Made by a program: the position numbers and the translations under genes. A stretch of DNA of 64,000 bases from Spinellus fusiger (Eukaryota; Mucoromycota; Mucoromycetes; Mucorales; Phycomycetaceae), in assembly GCA_025094145.1 (NCBI GenBank), contig JALLLS010000004.1:827514-891513 (forward strand). Reading direction: 5' to 3'. The notes under the pieces are model-generated. The model ran no database searches. It was not told where the DNA came from and saw nothing but the letters and a program-made list of their open reading frames with translations. Positions 12,247 to 23,248 of the stretch are shown piece by piece. Positions within the stretch are counted from its first letter, which is position 1. Every line of letters starts with the position of its first letter.

Positions 12247-13488
12247 CAGTATTTCTCGAAATTATTCACGCACTTTTAGAGAAAAATATGTCGCATTAAT
12301 AAATTAAAATTTGGCGTACTAATAATATTTAAAACTGGCGTATTCTAAGTACCTGAGGCTTTCTTACATTTTAATTTTCTTAAAAAATGAATAACATTGT
12401 GCACAAAGACTGCCAAGGAAATCTTTATAATGATGAAGGCATAGCCGTTACAGTAGTGGAGATGGGGGTAGACGAGGAGACGTACCCCATTGAGACAGTT
12501 GCAAATTTCGGGATGTGCCTTGACCTCAAACCACCTGAGAAGCCAGAAAGAAAAACTGTACAACAATCCGTGGACAGAGATGTCAATACGAACGAGGACA
12601 ACAGAGCTCCTGGTATCCATAGGCACTACAAAGATTCTGAGAAAGAGCAGTTGTTTGTGTTGATTTATGAAAGGGGCATGAGCGTCAGAGCTGCTGCACT
12701 GAAACTTTAAATCAACCCACGCACTGCTCAGCGATGGCACTCAAACGATCAGCAGAATCCTAAAACATTCATTGCCAGAAAGGAAGGTAGTGGAAGGCCA
12801 GTTGGTAGGCCAGCATTACTTGACGATAGCCACAAAAGATTTTTAGTCGATTTATTGGACGATCAGCCATCTTTAGTCCTGGGAGCAACATCTGCTCAGG
12901 GCCTTGTCAACATAAAAGTAAGACGGCCTCGAATGCTACCTGCTTCAAAGAAGAGAAGAGCTGCTGGATCTGGTGGGCCTTCTCAAAAACAAAACAAAGG
13001 CACTGTTATTGGCCACTATATTAATTTCTTGAGCGATACAATGGATGTCATGGACAATTTTCCAGATGTTTTCAAGGATAATGACTTGATTATAGACAAC
13101 GCTCCTATCCACACGAGTAAAGACATTAAAAGCTTCATTGAAGGCCATGAGTATAGATGTGTCTATCTTCCTCCTTACTCACCAGAGTTGAATCCCATTG
13201 AGCAATTCTGGTCTGTTTGCAAAAGCAAATTGAAAAGAGAAAGACTCTTGGAAGAAGAAACTCTGTCATCTAGGATCGCCGATGCATCTAACTAAGTTCT
13301 TCTCAGTGATCTCAAAGGATTTTGTAAATACTCTGTCGATAGATTTGATGATTGCTTACAAGAGAAGCCCTCTTTAACAATAAAGCATTGATGTCGCATT
13401 TGTCGCATCCAACTTATACGCCATCTTTTAATTTATTAATGCGACAAGTTTTTTTCCAAAAGTGCGACAATAATAAGTGAAAATAGTA
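12247..13488 (+). mobile_element. Tc1/mariner element T1 (non-autonomous)
   Basis: 1242 bp flanked by TA on both sides (12245-12246 and 13489-13490). The right terminal repeat matches that of T2; the left one is eroded. It carries the transposase remnant at 12387-13295. It lies between the palindrome arms. Confidence 0.8.
12387..13295 (+). pseudogene. Tc1-like transposase of T1, with stop and catalytic deletion
   Basis: The N-terminal 107 codons lead to an HTH interrupted by TAA at 12708-12710 (AALKL stop INPRTAQRW), then the frame resumes. The C-terminal DDE part is clear: IIDNAPIH carries the second Asp, and LPPYSPELNPIEQFW the final acidic residue. LDDQPSLVL joins straight to GATSAQGLVNIKV, so the stretch that should hold the first catalytic Asp is missing. 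It therefore cannot encode an active transposase, and any mobility would need an enzyme in trans. T2 at 27575 shares both lesions. Confidence 0.85.
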
Positions 13489-13580
13489 TACTTTCAATAA
13501 AAAAAAATAGGTTTCTTTAAGTCCCGATATTCTATTTTGGAGGGTTTGGTAAGATTTTTGAACAAAAAATTGAACTTTTA

Positions 13581-14833
13581 TACACACCAGGAGATTTTTC
13601 TGGCCTTTAAGCGGTGATACCTCCTTCCTTTTACGTCACAATAAAAAATCCCTTTTATGTATCTGTGTTTAAAATCAAAGGTTTGCAAGTATCTAAACAA
13701 TTGTTTCTTTTTGTGGATACCTCAATATCAAATTGTATTATCAATAGAATATATTATTTATGAATAAAATTGTTTATTGTAATAGTATAGATAATACTAT
13801 ATTATGTACTATAGCTACTGCCCAAGTGCATTCACTCATAGCAATAGAATCTATACCCTAAAAACTTTGTGCTTTAACCTTGGGAGATAGATAACTATGC
13901 TCAGGAGTATACCCTAGAGACCCTAGACAGTATAGAAGACCACCTAAGACTGACTTGAAAGGAGTCTTTGCTTGCCTAATAATAATACATTGAGTGTCTT
14001 GTACATTAGAATAAGCCATAGCCCAGATGAAGATACTGCTTACCTTTCTATCACTAGAATAGTCCTTGGTAGTGTCTATCACCTCCTTCCATTGTTTCTC
14101 TTTGTTAATAATGGCACAATACCTTGCTCACTTATGCTCATCTTGACAAGTACTTGAGTGTTAAGTTGTATGTGCAGTGTGGGAAATAACAAAAAGAGGG
14201 AAGTATCAAAACAAATAATAATCTTTCTTTCTCTATTCTGGTGATGTATACACTACCCTCCACTCATCAAATTCATGTCAAACTCACGTCAAATTTATAA
14301 GTCAAACAATTCACTCTCGATTTGCCTTGGACCTAAAGTCCAGTATTAGAAACAATACCTTGTTATCACTAAGCACCACTGTTAATACCAGTTACAATGA
14401 GATAATTGAGGTGATTATAGATATTGAGTCAATAAATAAATACACTGTTCTTAATATTAGTAAGTTTGGTTCTATTTTATGGACAATGACCACTAGAGTT
14501 AATTCTGTGTGTGTTCTATAATAAACATCTTTTTTAAGCAGTGTTATACTGCAAATACTATGGGCTTATAGTTAACATATTATGTTAAACAATAAATGCA
14601 GTGACTGAGTTGTAATTTTGGGGTGATTCTTGTTCTATTTCTTGTCTTTACAGCCAATTCTATACCTTTTGATTGCAAAGTCAATCGTCACTGCTTAAAC
14701 AGGTAAGTAGAGTTTGAAATTGACCATTTAGACATCGAAAGGGCCTTTTTAAATACATTAGCCAATCATAAGAATATTACAATTTTATTCTCAGGATATT
14801 TCCTTATATATCCCAAAAATCTTTGGGTGTGTA
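13581..14833 (-). repeat. Right arm of the palindrome (1253 bp, inverted)
   Basis: Reverse complement of 10937-12189, same length, with all short frames conserved. Such identity means recent formation or continuing gene conversion. Confidence 0.8.
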
Positions 14834-15653
14834 CTGATACAATGTTACAGCAGGAAGGGAAGGATGTGGGAATTTCCTTGACTGTGTGTGAGTGTAGAAA
14901 TGTGAGGGAGGGTAGGTTATAATAAGAGAAAAGTAAAGGGGCAGAAAATAAACAGGTTTGTAGTCTGGCTATGGCATTTTGTGCAAACACAGTTCAGAAC
15001 CAACGAAAAGGAAAGAGACACAAAGGGAACAAGTTGGGAACAAGAGGCAGCTCACTACCAAGGTTAAGGATAGCTATAGTACTTTGTTACACTTCCGGTA
15101 GTGCTCGAATGAAGGTCTGTTTATTAAAGAGGTAGTAAGCTACACTTCTTTATACTAATTTGCTAATTTATTCCCTATGACGTGGAGTCTTTGCTACTTA
15201 TCAATATTACTGTACTTTTACCAAAGATCCAAGAAGATAGTGGCCACACCATACTATCTCACAAAGGTCCTCCATCAATTACAAGGTCAAAAAGCTATTG
15301 TATTTACTTTGGAATCTCATCTATTAAAATGAAATAATATATATAGACAGTTAGTACTTTATAAGTAGATATCTGGTACTGATATTAAATGAACAAGATC
15401 AAACAATACATTAGTAATTTTTTTATTTATAAAAACAATACATTAGTAATAAAAAAGTACCTACAAAAAGAATGCACGGGATTTTAAATCAGAAAAGACT
15501 TTTGTTGTACACTATTTTCACAGGCAGTCCACCATTTAAAGTTAGACAATTATGAATTCGCTATCATTACGTGACAAACATAATATTGTGTCACCTGTCC
15601 ATATTAGGTAGAATACCTCTAAAGTTTAAGCCATTCTACAAACCCATTGTGTG
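14834..15653. other. Intergenic DNA upstream of the MAPEG gene
   Basis: No supported gene. The sequence between the palindrome end and the MAPEG promoter is moderately AT-rich, without repeats seen elsewhere in the window. Confidence 0.5.
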
Positions 15654-15660
15654 TATAAAT
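15654..15660 (+). promoter_or_regulatory. TATA box of the MAPEG gene
   Basis: TATAAAT, 58 bp upstream of the start codon at 15712. Confidence 0.5.
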
Positions 15661-15711
15661 ACAGGTGTGTATTCCTCCTTCTTCCACAGAAACCATATTC
15701 AAATAATCAAC

Positions 15712-16233
15712 ATGTCTTCCATTGTTCTTGAGTCTTCTTACGGATATGTAGGTAAATAGACTGCCAATCATATACTAAACTCCTTTAGGTGCTGGGTACT
15801 GCTATCTTGAGTGCCTTCTACCTTGTTTCTCTTAGCATGAAATCCGGCAAGGCTCGTAATGCTGCCAATGTGCCATATCCCTATGGTAAGATTGTCTCGC
15901 CAGAGAGATGTACTCACATTCTATTCAGCATATGCTACAAAAGAAGAAGCCCAGAGTGACCCTAAAAAGCACATCTTCAACTGCACCCAGCGTGTCCACC
16001 AAAACACATTAGAAGCCTACCCTGTATATATGACCTTATTGCTTATTGGTGGAATTAGCCATCCCATTGTCTCTGCAGTTGCCGGCTTGGTATGGATTGC
16101 TGGACGTATCGGCTATGGATCAGGATACACCACTGGTGATCCCGCAAAACGCTCTAGAGGTGCATTTGGATACCTTGGACTACTCACACTTCTTGGTACT
16201 TCTTTCGTGACTGTCTATCATACTCTATGCTAA
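15712..16233 (+). CDS. Microsomal glutathione S-transferase 3-like MAPEG protein
   Basis: Exons 15712-15747, 15789-15885 and 15929-16233 encode 145 residues, the usual size for MAPEG proteins. The family are trimeric ER-membrane enzymes that conjugate glutathione to, or reduce, lipid hydroperoxides and xenobiotics. The signature FNCTQRVHQNTLEAYPVY (about residues 63-80) matches the MGST3 branch, and four hydrophobic segments are visible (first VLGTAILSAFYLVSL, last GLLTLLGTSFVTVY). The start fits the short MSSIVLESSYGY leader. Its place between two CYP505 genes suggests a shared role in lipid oxidation or detoxification, which is inference from position only. Confidence 0.92.
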
Positions 16234-16979
16234 AAACATAGTATTTTCCCAAGGTTGATGATTTAACTCAAAATGCATAGTCTCTTTTCTATGCTAAAAT
16301 AACTTGCATGATGATTTACTGTATAAAATAAGCTATACATAAATAAATCAGATATGAAGACTAATAGAGACTGTTATGAATATCATTCATTGACTCAATT
16401 CACATAAAGATATTATGGCATATTGTTGGAAATAAGAATCTGCCGTCTTTACTTCTATATGTTATGACAAAAGTCTATGAATGTAAAAACATTATTTAGT
16501 CCTGCTGTAATGGTAGATGATAAGAGTTCTATCAGTTGAATCCATTGTTGATGAGTCACCGCATAGCTTTTTGTAAAATAGATAGTCTCATAATAAACAT
16601 AGTCTTTTCTTAATCATCTCTGAGCCTTATTGTAGAGGCCAAGTCCATTCTAGATACCTTGCAGTTCGTGTTTTCTCTCATTTTTATTTTCTTTAATATA
16701 ACCATCTTTTTACTCGTCAGGTAACACCATCAATTGCTCACTCTTTCAGTCTGCTCTCCCTATTGTTGGTGAGTCTTTCACAGTTTCTTTTATCTATTTG
16801 GTTTAATAAAAAAAAATTAAAATGAGTTCATATTCAAGCTACTAAGTGGCATCGACACTAAGAGATTCAATCTTTGCAAGGAAATAGTGCAGTGGTAGCG
16901 TCACAGCATGAGAGTTATTTCAATGGTAAATGCTTTAGGAGCTCGTGCATTATGGAGGGCAGTGAAAACTCCGAAAACT
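16234..16979. other. Intergenic DNA downstream of the MAPEG gene
   Basis: No supported gene. Around 16880-16960 a short tRNA-like A-box (TAGTGCAGTGGTAGCG) lacks a matching B-box or cloverleaf. Confidence 0.45.
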
Positions 16980-16981
16980 TA

Positions 16982-17864
16982 CAATCCTATGTAATAAGTG
17001 GCTAGACAAAAAATCTATTTATTTATTTTTATTTTTATTTTTTATTTATTTTATTTTGAAAAATAAAAGCATGTATATCAGTCAAAGATGTTCATAATAA
17101 AAGGTTCATGGAATAACACAATATTTGGAACAGTTATTCTTTAGATGATTGTCTACATTTTTATTATAAAAAACAGTGCGCAGTACTATGCAGCAAATCC
17201 TTTATTCTTCATCACAGCAGAGCACCTCCTTGGCATGCTATCGACTAAATTTCTCAGAAATTCATTTGGGATCTTCTCCCATTCACTATACAAGCATCAT
17301 TCAAGCTGTTTTACATCGGTTATGCTTGTGAGTAAGTGTCATGCCATGTTTTCTTGATGATGAGCATGAGAAAACCTCGAGTTCATTCATGTATTTTAGA
17401 AATGTCCTACGGCAAATATCTACGCTTGCATCATTCATATTTCTCAAATGATATGCAATTATTTGTATAGGGTTTCTATGAATAGACAATATTATTGCCA
17501 GTTTTGAAGTGGATGACACCTTTTCAGGTCTTCCTATATGCATTTTGAGTCGATTCATGCCTTTGCTTTTATACAATAGGACACTCCTACCCACCGTGCT
17601 CTTTGGGATGTCGGTATCGTCAGCAATCTCTTGATAAGTAGTATGTCTTTCCCATTGTCCTATGATTTGACTTTTAATAAACATATCATGCTCTTTTCTT
17701 TTGATGGGACTATCTTCATGTTCTTGGCTAAGAGTCGGCATATTTTCATTGACTAAGTTCATTTTTTGAATAAGCTATAAAAGAAAGAAAAAAGACCTAT
17801 TTTATTTTATTTTCAAAAATAAAAAAAATTAGTTTGCCGTCTAGTCATTTATTACATGGGACTG
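16982..17864 (-). mobile_element. Tc1-like deletion derivative with terminal repeats and TA duplication
   Basis: 883 bp flanked by TA (16980-16981, 17865-17866). The ends are inverted: CAATCCTATGTAATAAGTGG at the left and the complement of CAGTCCCATGTAATAAATGA at the right. On the minus strand it keeps the DNA-binding N-terminus and the last residues of a transposase, with the catalytic core deleted. A relative starts at 62943. Confidence 0.8.
17194..17762 (-). pseudogene. Tc1-like transposase, HTH domain joined to C-terminal tail
   Basis: The frame 17762-17301 gives 153 residues including a helix-turn-helix (TTYQEIADDTDIPKSTVGRS) and a second basic segment. Just below, in another frame, EWEKIPNEFLRNLVDSMPRR is the typical C-terminus of a Tc1 transposase. 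No DDE residues lie between them, so the catalytic domain was deleted. The HTH part is open and could still make a DNA-binding fragment. Confidence 0.7.
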
Positions 17865-17939
17865 TATTGGGAGATGTCTACTGCCATGAACTCAAGCATC
17901 TCTCTCTTTCTCTTAAACTCTATAGTCAGTTAACACTTA

Positions 17940-18248
17940 CAGGAGGACACTGATAGACCCCATAAGATCAAAACAACTCAATGATGGAAAGCTATAAATG
18001 GTGTGGAATCCATTCCTTACTGGCTCTCGCAAAGTCCCGATCTTAATCCAACTGAACATCGATGGGCTCACCTCAAGAAGATCATTAGGAAGAAAATAAT
18101 GGTTTATTAAATCAAAGAAAATTTGGAAGCGGCACTGATACTGGAATAGGGAAAAATATTGAGAGATGCAACAGACACCCTCATTGCCAGTATGCATTGG
18201 AGATACAAGGCTGTTATAGAAGCAAAGAATGGCAACAACAAATACTAA
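17940..18248 (+). pseudogene. C-terminal DDE fragment of a second Tc1-like transposase
   Basis: A single frame from QEDTDRPHK through YWLSQSPDLNPTEHRWAHLK to MHWRYKAVIEAKNGNNKY matches the end of Tc1 transposases, including the second Asp and the final acidic position. Three in-frame stops (TGA, TAA, TAG) show it is dead. It lies 75 bp beyond the previous element in the opposite orientation, and I see no terminal repeats of its own. Confidence 0.75.
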
Positions 18249-18422
18249 AGTTTTTCACCTAATAAAATTGTATATATTATCCAGTTGACCTTCTTTATAC
18301 TCCATCCAATTTTGAAGTTCTTATTATATGTTTAATGTATGTTTTTATGACAAAGAATAAGCATTTCCCCATACAAGAAACATATCGGAATTTAAAAATC
18401 TACCTAAGATTCTGTTTAGTCA

Positions 18423-18438
18423 CTGTAGTACTCACGTA
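18423..18438 (+). repeat. Target-site duplication, left copy (LINE 2)
   Basis: CTGTAGTACTCACGTA, repeated exactly at 19960-19975, bracketing LINE 2. Confidence 0.85.
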
Positions 18439-19959
18439 AGGCTCTTTCGTGTAATCAATATTACCCCAAAAGAGTAAAAATACAAATCGCAAAACTCAAC
18501 ATAAGTAACATCCATCCATCAGCAACAATCCCCATCCACCCACATAGTACACAGTACACAGTGGATGCACTAACTACGGATCCTGGCCAACCACCAACCA
18601 TCAAGCAACCTCCTGTACCAGCACCTGTCAGACCCTTTGTGTCTGAGGCCACCACTGCTACCACCATTCCTAACTCAGACAGTAGAAAACCCAGACTACT
18701 TACCAAACGCACTCGTGCAAATACTTACGAGTATCAAATGACTGAGGTAGAAAAGCCTGATACCTTCACCCAGCAGATGATGGCATTTCTGTCAGATATT
18801 CAGACAAATGGCAACAATTGGACTCCGCATCCAGGAATTGGAAGCATAAGTCAAGGTCAAAGACGACCTTATTACATCTCTCCAGGCTCAGATCAATGCC
18901 AAGAGTGCAGATAATGCACCCAAATCACCTCCCGCCCCTACTCCCACACCCATCCCCACAGTGAAACCCACAGCTGCCATAGAAAAGGATACTACCACTT
19001 ATGCCAACATGGCTAAAAAGAACGCCTCCCCACCAAAGAAGACAGCAAAGGCCGGAGCAGTGCTTAGAGCACAAACAGTTCGGGCCTTACAAGAGCCTAC
19101 TGGGCTCTCAGTATACGACTTTGTATACTTGCCCTGTCGCCGCTACCTCAAGTACGGCCAGATCCGCAAGATGTTGAGATCACTGAAGATCCAACAGTCA
19201 CGGATCATAGACATCCACTTCCCAGCAAGGGGCATAATTGCACTGCTTGTACACAGTAGCTTCAAGCAAGAACTCGAGGAGAAACTCGAGAAATCAAAGA
19301 TCAAGCCACATGCAAGCTTTGATCCAGTAGCTGCAACGGTGACTGCAGACCCTAATCTCCAGCAGGAGTCAGATAGCACCAAGGCTGTAATGGCCCAAAA
19401 ACTCTTTGAGCAAAGGGTGTCCAACATCTGTCTCTGTGTTCCAACTCATTTAGAGTACAGCATTGCTCGCTACTTTGGCTCAAGCATTGACACACCCCGT
19501 CTATCCACCATTGCTTTTAAGAAGCTCCTGGCAGACCTCAAGGTCAAGGCCACAGTCACCAGCCCTCCCTCCACCTTTGAAAAAGAAGCCCTCCAGGCAT
19601 TTGGGTCCGACTCAGTCATGAAAGGAGTCAAGGGAGACAATCAACACACCCAACAAGACTTGTAAATGGACCAATCTTTGGTCTATTGAAAGCTTGTGGG
19701 ATTAGGCTCAAACTAATGCCTATGTCTGCATTGTTATTTTCTCTCATTTCTCATATTTCTCTTCATTTTTTCCCTCATTTCGAGGTTATATACTCTTATC
19801 TTTCTGTTTCTTTTTTCCTTGCATTTATTTTTTTTCCACTTTTGTATTTGAAGTGTTTATATGTATATCTCAATTGTTCAAAAGTTCTCATAGGGTGGCT
19901 AACATGCCCAATGCGCGAATAGCAACCAACACCCAAAAATAAAATAAAAATACTTTGAA
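18439..19959 (+). mobile_element. LINE 2: ORF1-only half-LINE with intact target duplication
   Basis: 1521 bp containing an ORF1-like gene followed directly by the family 3' tail (GGGTGGCTAACATGCCCAAT, then CCCAAAAATA repeats and ACTTTGAA). No ORF2 is present. Exact 16-bp duplications flank it, so it inserted in this short form. It interrupts ORF2 of LINE 3. Confidence 0.85.
18561..19665 (+). pseudogene. LINE 2 ORF1-like gene, broken
   Basis: Two frames form one protein: 18561 to about 18826, then a frameshift into the frame ending at 19665, with a TAA at 18849-18851 just after the shift. The first part is Pro/Thr-rich. The second has a basic region and a folded-looking block (LKYGQIRKMLRSLKIQQSRI then FPARGIIALLVHSSFKQELE) that suggests an RNA-binding ORF1. 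No zinc knuckle, unlike LINE 1. The open part from 18961 is 234 codons. Confidence 0.65.
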
Positions 19960-19975
19960 CTGTAGTACTCACGTA
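19960..19975 (+). repeat. Target-site duplication, right copy (LINE 2)
   Basis: CTGTAGTACTCACGTA, continuous with the ORF2 reading frame of LINE 3, which shows that LINE 2 landed inside that coding sequence. Confidence 0.85.
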
Positions 19976-21118
19976 CTTCCAACCTGTGATACTTTCAAGT
20001 ACCTTGGTATCCCCTTTTCACGTCAAGGTATTAACCAAGACGCACTGTTCTCACACTCACAAGTCAAGGCAATTGCAGTAATGCAAAAGCTGAGAGGAAT
20101 GGGTGTAAACATGTATGGCTTTGGGATTACAGCAGCCCTAAGAGCTTATACTGATTTTGTTCGGCCTATTATTGAGTATGGGTTGACTATTTGTAAGGTC
20201 AATAGACTAGGCATCCGCCCGCTACAAATCTGTCAGTCTGCTTGTCTGAGACTTTGTCTCGCTAGATCTGCTACTGCTAGGTTTGGAACGATCCAGGTTG
20301 CCCAATTAGCCACCCTCCCTAACATATACTCTCGTTTCCTTTATCTGTAAGCCAAATTTGTTGAGCGCGCAGCTACCCTTCCTGAAGACACTCTCCTCTG
20401 GTGCCTTGTCCCGCAGCTAGAAGCACCCCAGAGTAAAGCCAGAGGGATTAAGCTACATGGCAATGTACTCTGGCAAAATGCTCAAAGAATAGGACGGGCT
20501 CACAACCCTCCTAAATATCCATTAAAAGTAAGTTATCTTGAACGTCTTCAAAGTGAAATTACTAGTTTAGTACGTGGCAAGAATCTGCTGGTGACGGTAG
20601 CCCGTAGACTCTATAGACCTATTTGGGATCCAATTCTTTTACTACCGTGCACGCGCAAAGAAAGACATCGTCTACTAAAATGGAGGATTGCTTGGTTACC
20701 ACCAACACCTTCAGTTCCTTGCCAATGTGGCCACCCATCTGCTAACAGGGGCCACTTCCTTATATGCACATTCGTTGACCATGAACGCTCCACGTTCTTG
20801 TTCTTCCTAGTTCCTACACCACCAGAAGATGTTCATCCAATTGACTATTGTCTAAATCTTCTGTCGCGCACGGTTAAGTCTTTTGTTAAATGGCGAGACC
20901 TTTGGCCCAGTTTGTTAATACTGCTGCAAGCCATTGATCGAGCCACGTCTACTCGAGACTTTAAGGTAGAGCCATCAGCTGGTAGCTTGCTCATTGAGGC
21001 TGCTGATGGGTGTGTTGAGCGGGAACGCCAACGCCGCCATAGAGTGCAAAGACTCCTGCAGCAACAGACGCTGTATCCTCACTTCTCATCCGATCTCTCC
21101 TCTACCACCCATTCTTAA
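19960..21118 (+). pseudogene. LINE 3 ORF2 C-terminal fragment
   Basis: One frame of about 385 codons with a single stop (TAA at 20348-20350). It begins at the end of the reverse transcriptase region (FKYLGIPFSRQGINQD, a LINE thumb motif), continues through RPIIEYGLTICKVN, and ends with a Cys/His motif (CQCGHPSANRGHFLICTFVDH region) typical of the C-terminus of such ORF2 proteins. The polymerase YxDD is absent because of 5' truncation. Confidence 0.75.
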
Positions 21119-21930
21119 CCCGTTTAGCAAAGCCAGAAGCTGCTAGTGTAGTTGCTGTATTTGTGTCCTCAGGATTGTCCGAGTTGCTCTAAATATCCCT
21201 CGTTGGATTTCGAATCGCCATAGGATGACAGTTATCTTTTTGGTGTCTTAGTTTCTTTGCTGACTTTATGGCCTTTTGGATGTCTATTCATAATTCTTAT
21301 TTTACCATCATTTCTCATTTTTCATTATTTTTCCCTCATTGAGGTTTTATATTTCTCTGTCCTTCTGTTTTCCATTCATTTGCATTATTTTTTTTTACTT
21401 TTGCATTTGAAGTGTTTATATGTTTATTCTTATTTTTCAAACGATCTCACAGGGTGGCTAATATGCCCAATGTGCGAATAGCAAATCACGCCCAAAAATA
21501 AAAAATACTTTGAATTGTACTCTATCACACCCCACTTTATTGTACAAGGCTTAGAATTAAACTCAATTAAGCATAACCGCTATTAATTAAAGGTCATTAG
21601 AAGAAATATTCATAAATATTGAAAAATAAACAGCCCGAGGCTAAAATATTGTTGATTTAGGGGGAAACCTAAGGAGTATACGTATATCTTCGTTGCCAGA
21701 ATGATGTGGAGATGACAGACTATGATATATTCTAAAGGTGACCTCACAAAATACAAAATATTTTTCTAATGAACCTTTTATGCATATGAAATGATGATAA
21801 AGAATTCTATTTTCTATTTTAAATGTATATTTAAGAAATTCATAAGACTATAGTGATTTTAAAGAGAAATATGAATATTAAAATTTCAGTTTGACTTTCT
21901 TTATACTATGATTATAAAGAGAAAATAGAT

Positions 21931-22428
21931 ATATCATTTGCAAGCTTTCTCATTGATGCTAATGATGATTATTTTGCATAGGAAATACAAAATCACTATA
22001 GAGTATTAGGAATCTTCCCTCAAAAACTTAATTTCTACTTTTTCTCCGATTTCTCCTCTGCTGTCCAATCCCAACTTGTTCAACAAATCTCAAAACTGTT
22101 AGTGTAGTTGTATTTGCCCTTAAGATTTTCCGACCTGTATAATTCATTTATATTTGATCTTTTACTATCCAATAGAAGATTATATTTTTTGTCGTGTATT
22201 TCTTTGATGATACTTATATTTCTCAAAAGTATGGTTCCTTATTATCATCTAATGTTCTTATTTTGTTTATTCATTCATTCATTCATTATTGTTTTTATTA
22301 GTGAATTTTGGGACTCTATATGTATAATGTTTATGATTTATTAAATTTTCATAAACTGGCTATCATACTTCATGCTTGGATAGTATCTAATATTTAAAAT
22401 AAATAAATAAATAAAACTTCGAGCTGTA
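21931..22428 (+). mobile_element. LINE 5: strongly diverged 3' end of the same LINE family
   Basis: Collinear with 20980-21514 of LINE 3: both carry TGTTAGTGTAGTTG/TGCTAGTGTAGTTG, a truncated ORF2 end, and a tail with TGGCTA and a final CTTTGAA/CTTCGAG. LINE 5 is far more AT-rich, with many positions where C or G is replaced by T or A. It starts about 420 bp after the end of LINE 3. Confidence 0.6.
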
Positions 22429-23248
22429 TAATTTCTTTATCCTTGTTAAAAATATGCATGTTTTTTATAATAAACATTATACACGAAGTGTTTATAGTCA
22501 AAATTATATCCTTCAACGTACAAAAACCCACTATTTTCAATAATAATAAGTTACTAAATAACATTAGCTATTAATATGATAGAATCATGTGTAATAAAAT
22601 ATAGTCAATTTGGTTATCGTGTAAATCAATCTTCATTATTGAAGTATATATATTTAAGGTGTATTGAATCGGTATTAGATAATGCTGTTCACTAAAGATC
22701 AATATAAAAGAGAAAGAAAGTAATTACCTTTCACTTTGAATGTCCTTTCGAAAGGAATAATAATTCTATAGCTCATAATAGTTTGATCGGTTGATCTTTT
22801 TTATCAACCCATTTTAACTATTGTATTGAACTATATTTATTGTTTAAAAGTTTCTATCTCGAATACTCTACAAATTCAATGCGTTTTTTGCTTGAATTAT
22901 TATTTCTATTTAATATCTTTTGCTATTTCTTAATAAGATATAATAAAACACACACACACACATACATATTTCTGTTAGTACTGTTCATTTCTAGATCTAC
23001 TCAAGCCTAAACTACAATGTATATAAGATAAATTATTTTCCGTGGGGAAGCACTTTTTCCGATTAATTAGCTAGCAAAAACAATGATCCAGCACATAATT
23101 CCAAGGTTTACCATATAGGGACTAAAATACTCTTAATTACGTGGACATGATCAAGAAAATAGAATAATACCTGAACCAAAACAGGTGGTGGCATATGAAA
23201 ACAAATAATTCAGTATTGTCTGAAGTAGGATATTAAAAATATTTTTAT
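22429..23248. other. AT-rich intergenic DNA with a short CA microsatellite
   Basis: No supported gene. A (CA)n run lies at about 22950-22965. Upstream region of CYP505 copy C. Confidence 0.5.

Larger units (their letters stand above)
10937..14833. mobile_element. 3.9-kb palindromic element (two inverted 1253-bp arms with a Tc1 element in the centre)
   Basis: The arms 10937-12189 and 13581-14833 are inverted copies of one another and appear identical wherever compared. The outer ends read TACACACCCAAAGATTTTTG and its complement. The centre (12190-13580) is a Tc1 element plus about 150 bp of other DNA. The arms encode only short unrecognised frames, so this is a non-autonomous foldback-like structure or two inverted single elements. 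If the TA at each end is a target duplication, the ends would be CACACC...GGTGTG. Confidence 0.75.
19960..21514 (+). mobile_element. LINE 3: 5'-truncated LINE carrying the end of ORF2 and the 3' tail
   Basis: Holds the C-terminal part of ORF2 and a 3' untranslated region ending CCCAAAAATAAAAAATACTT plus TGAA. Its 5' portion continues left of LINE 2 only for the target-site copy; the exact 5' junction near 18400-18422 is not identifiable. No target-site duplication for LINE 3 was found. Confidence 0.8.

Noticed and set aside
16880..16960. tRNA-like A-box TAGTGCAGTGGTAGCG
   Set aside because: No B-box, no acceptor pairing and no cloverleaf; not called as a tRNA.
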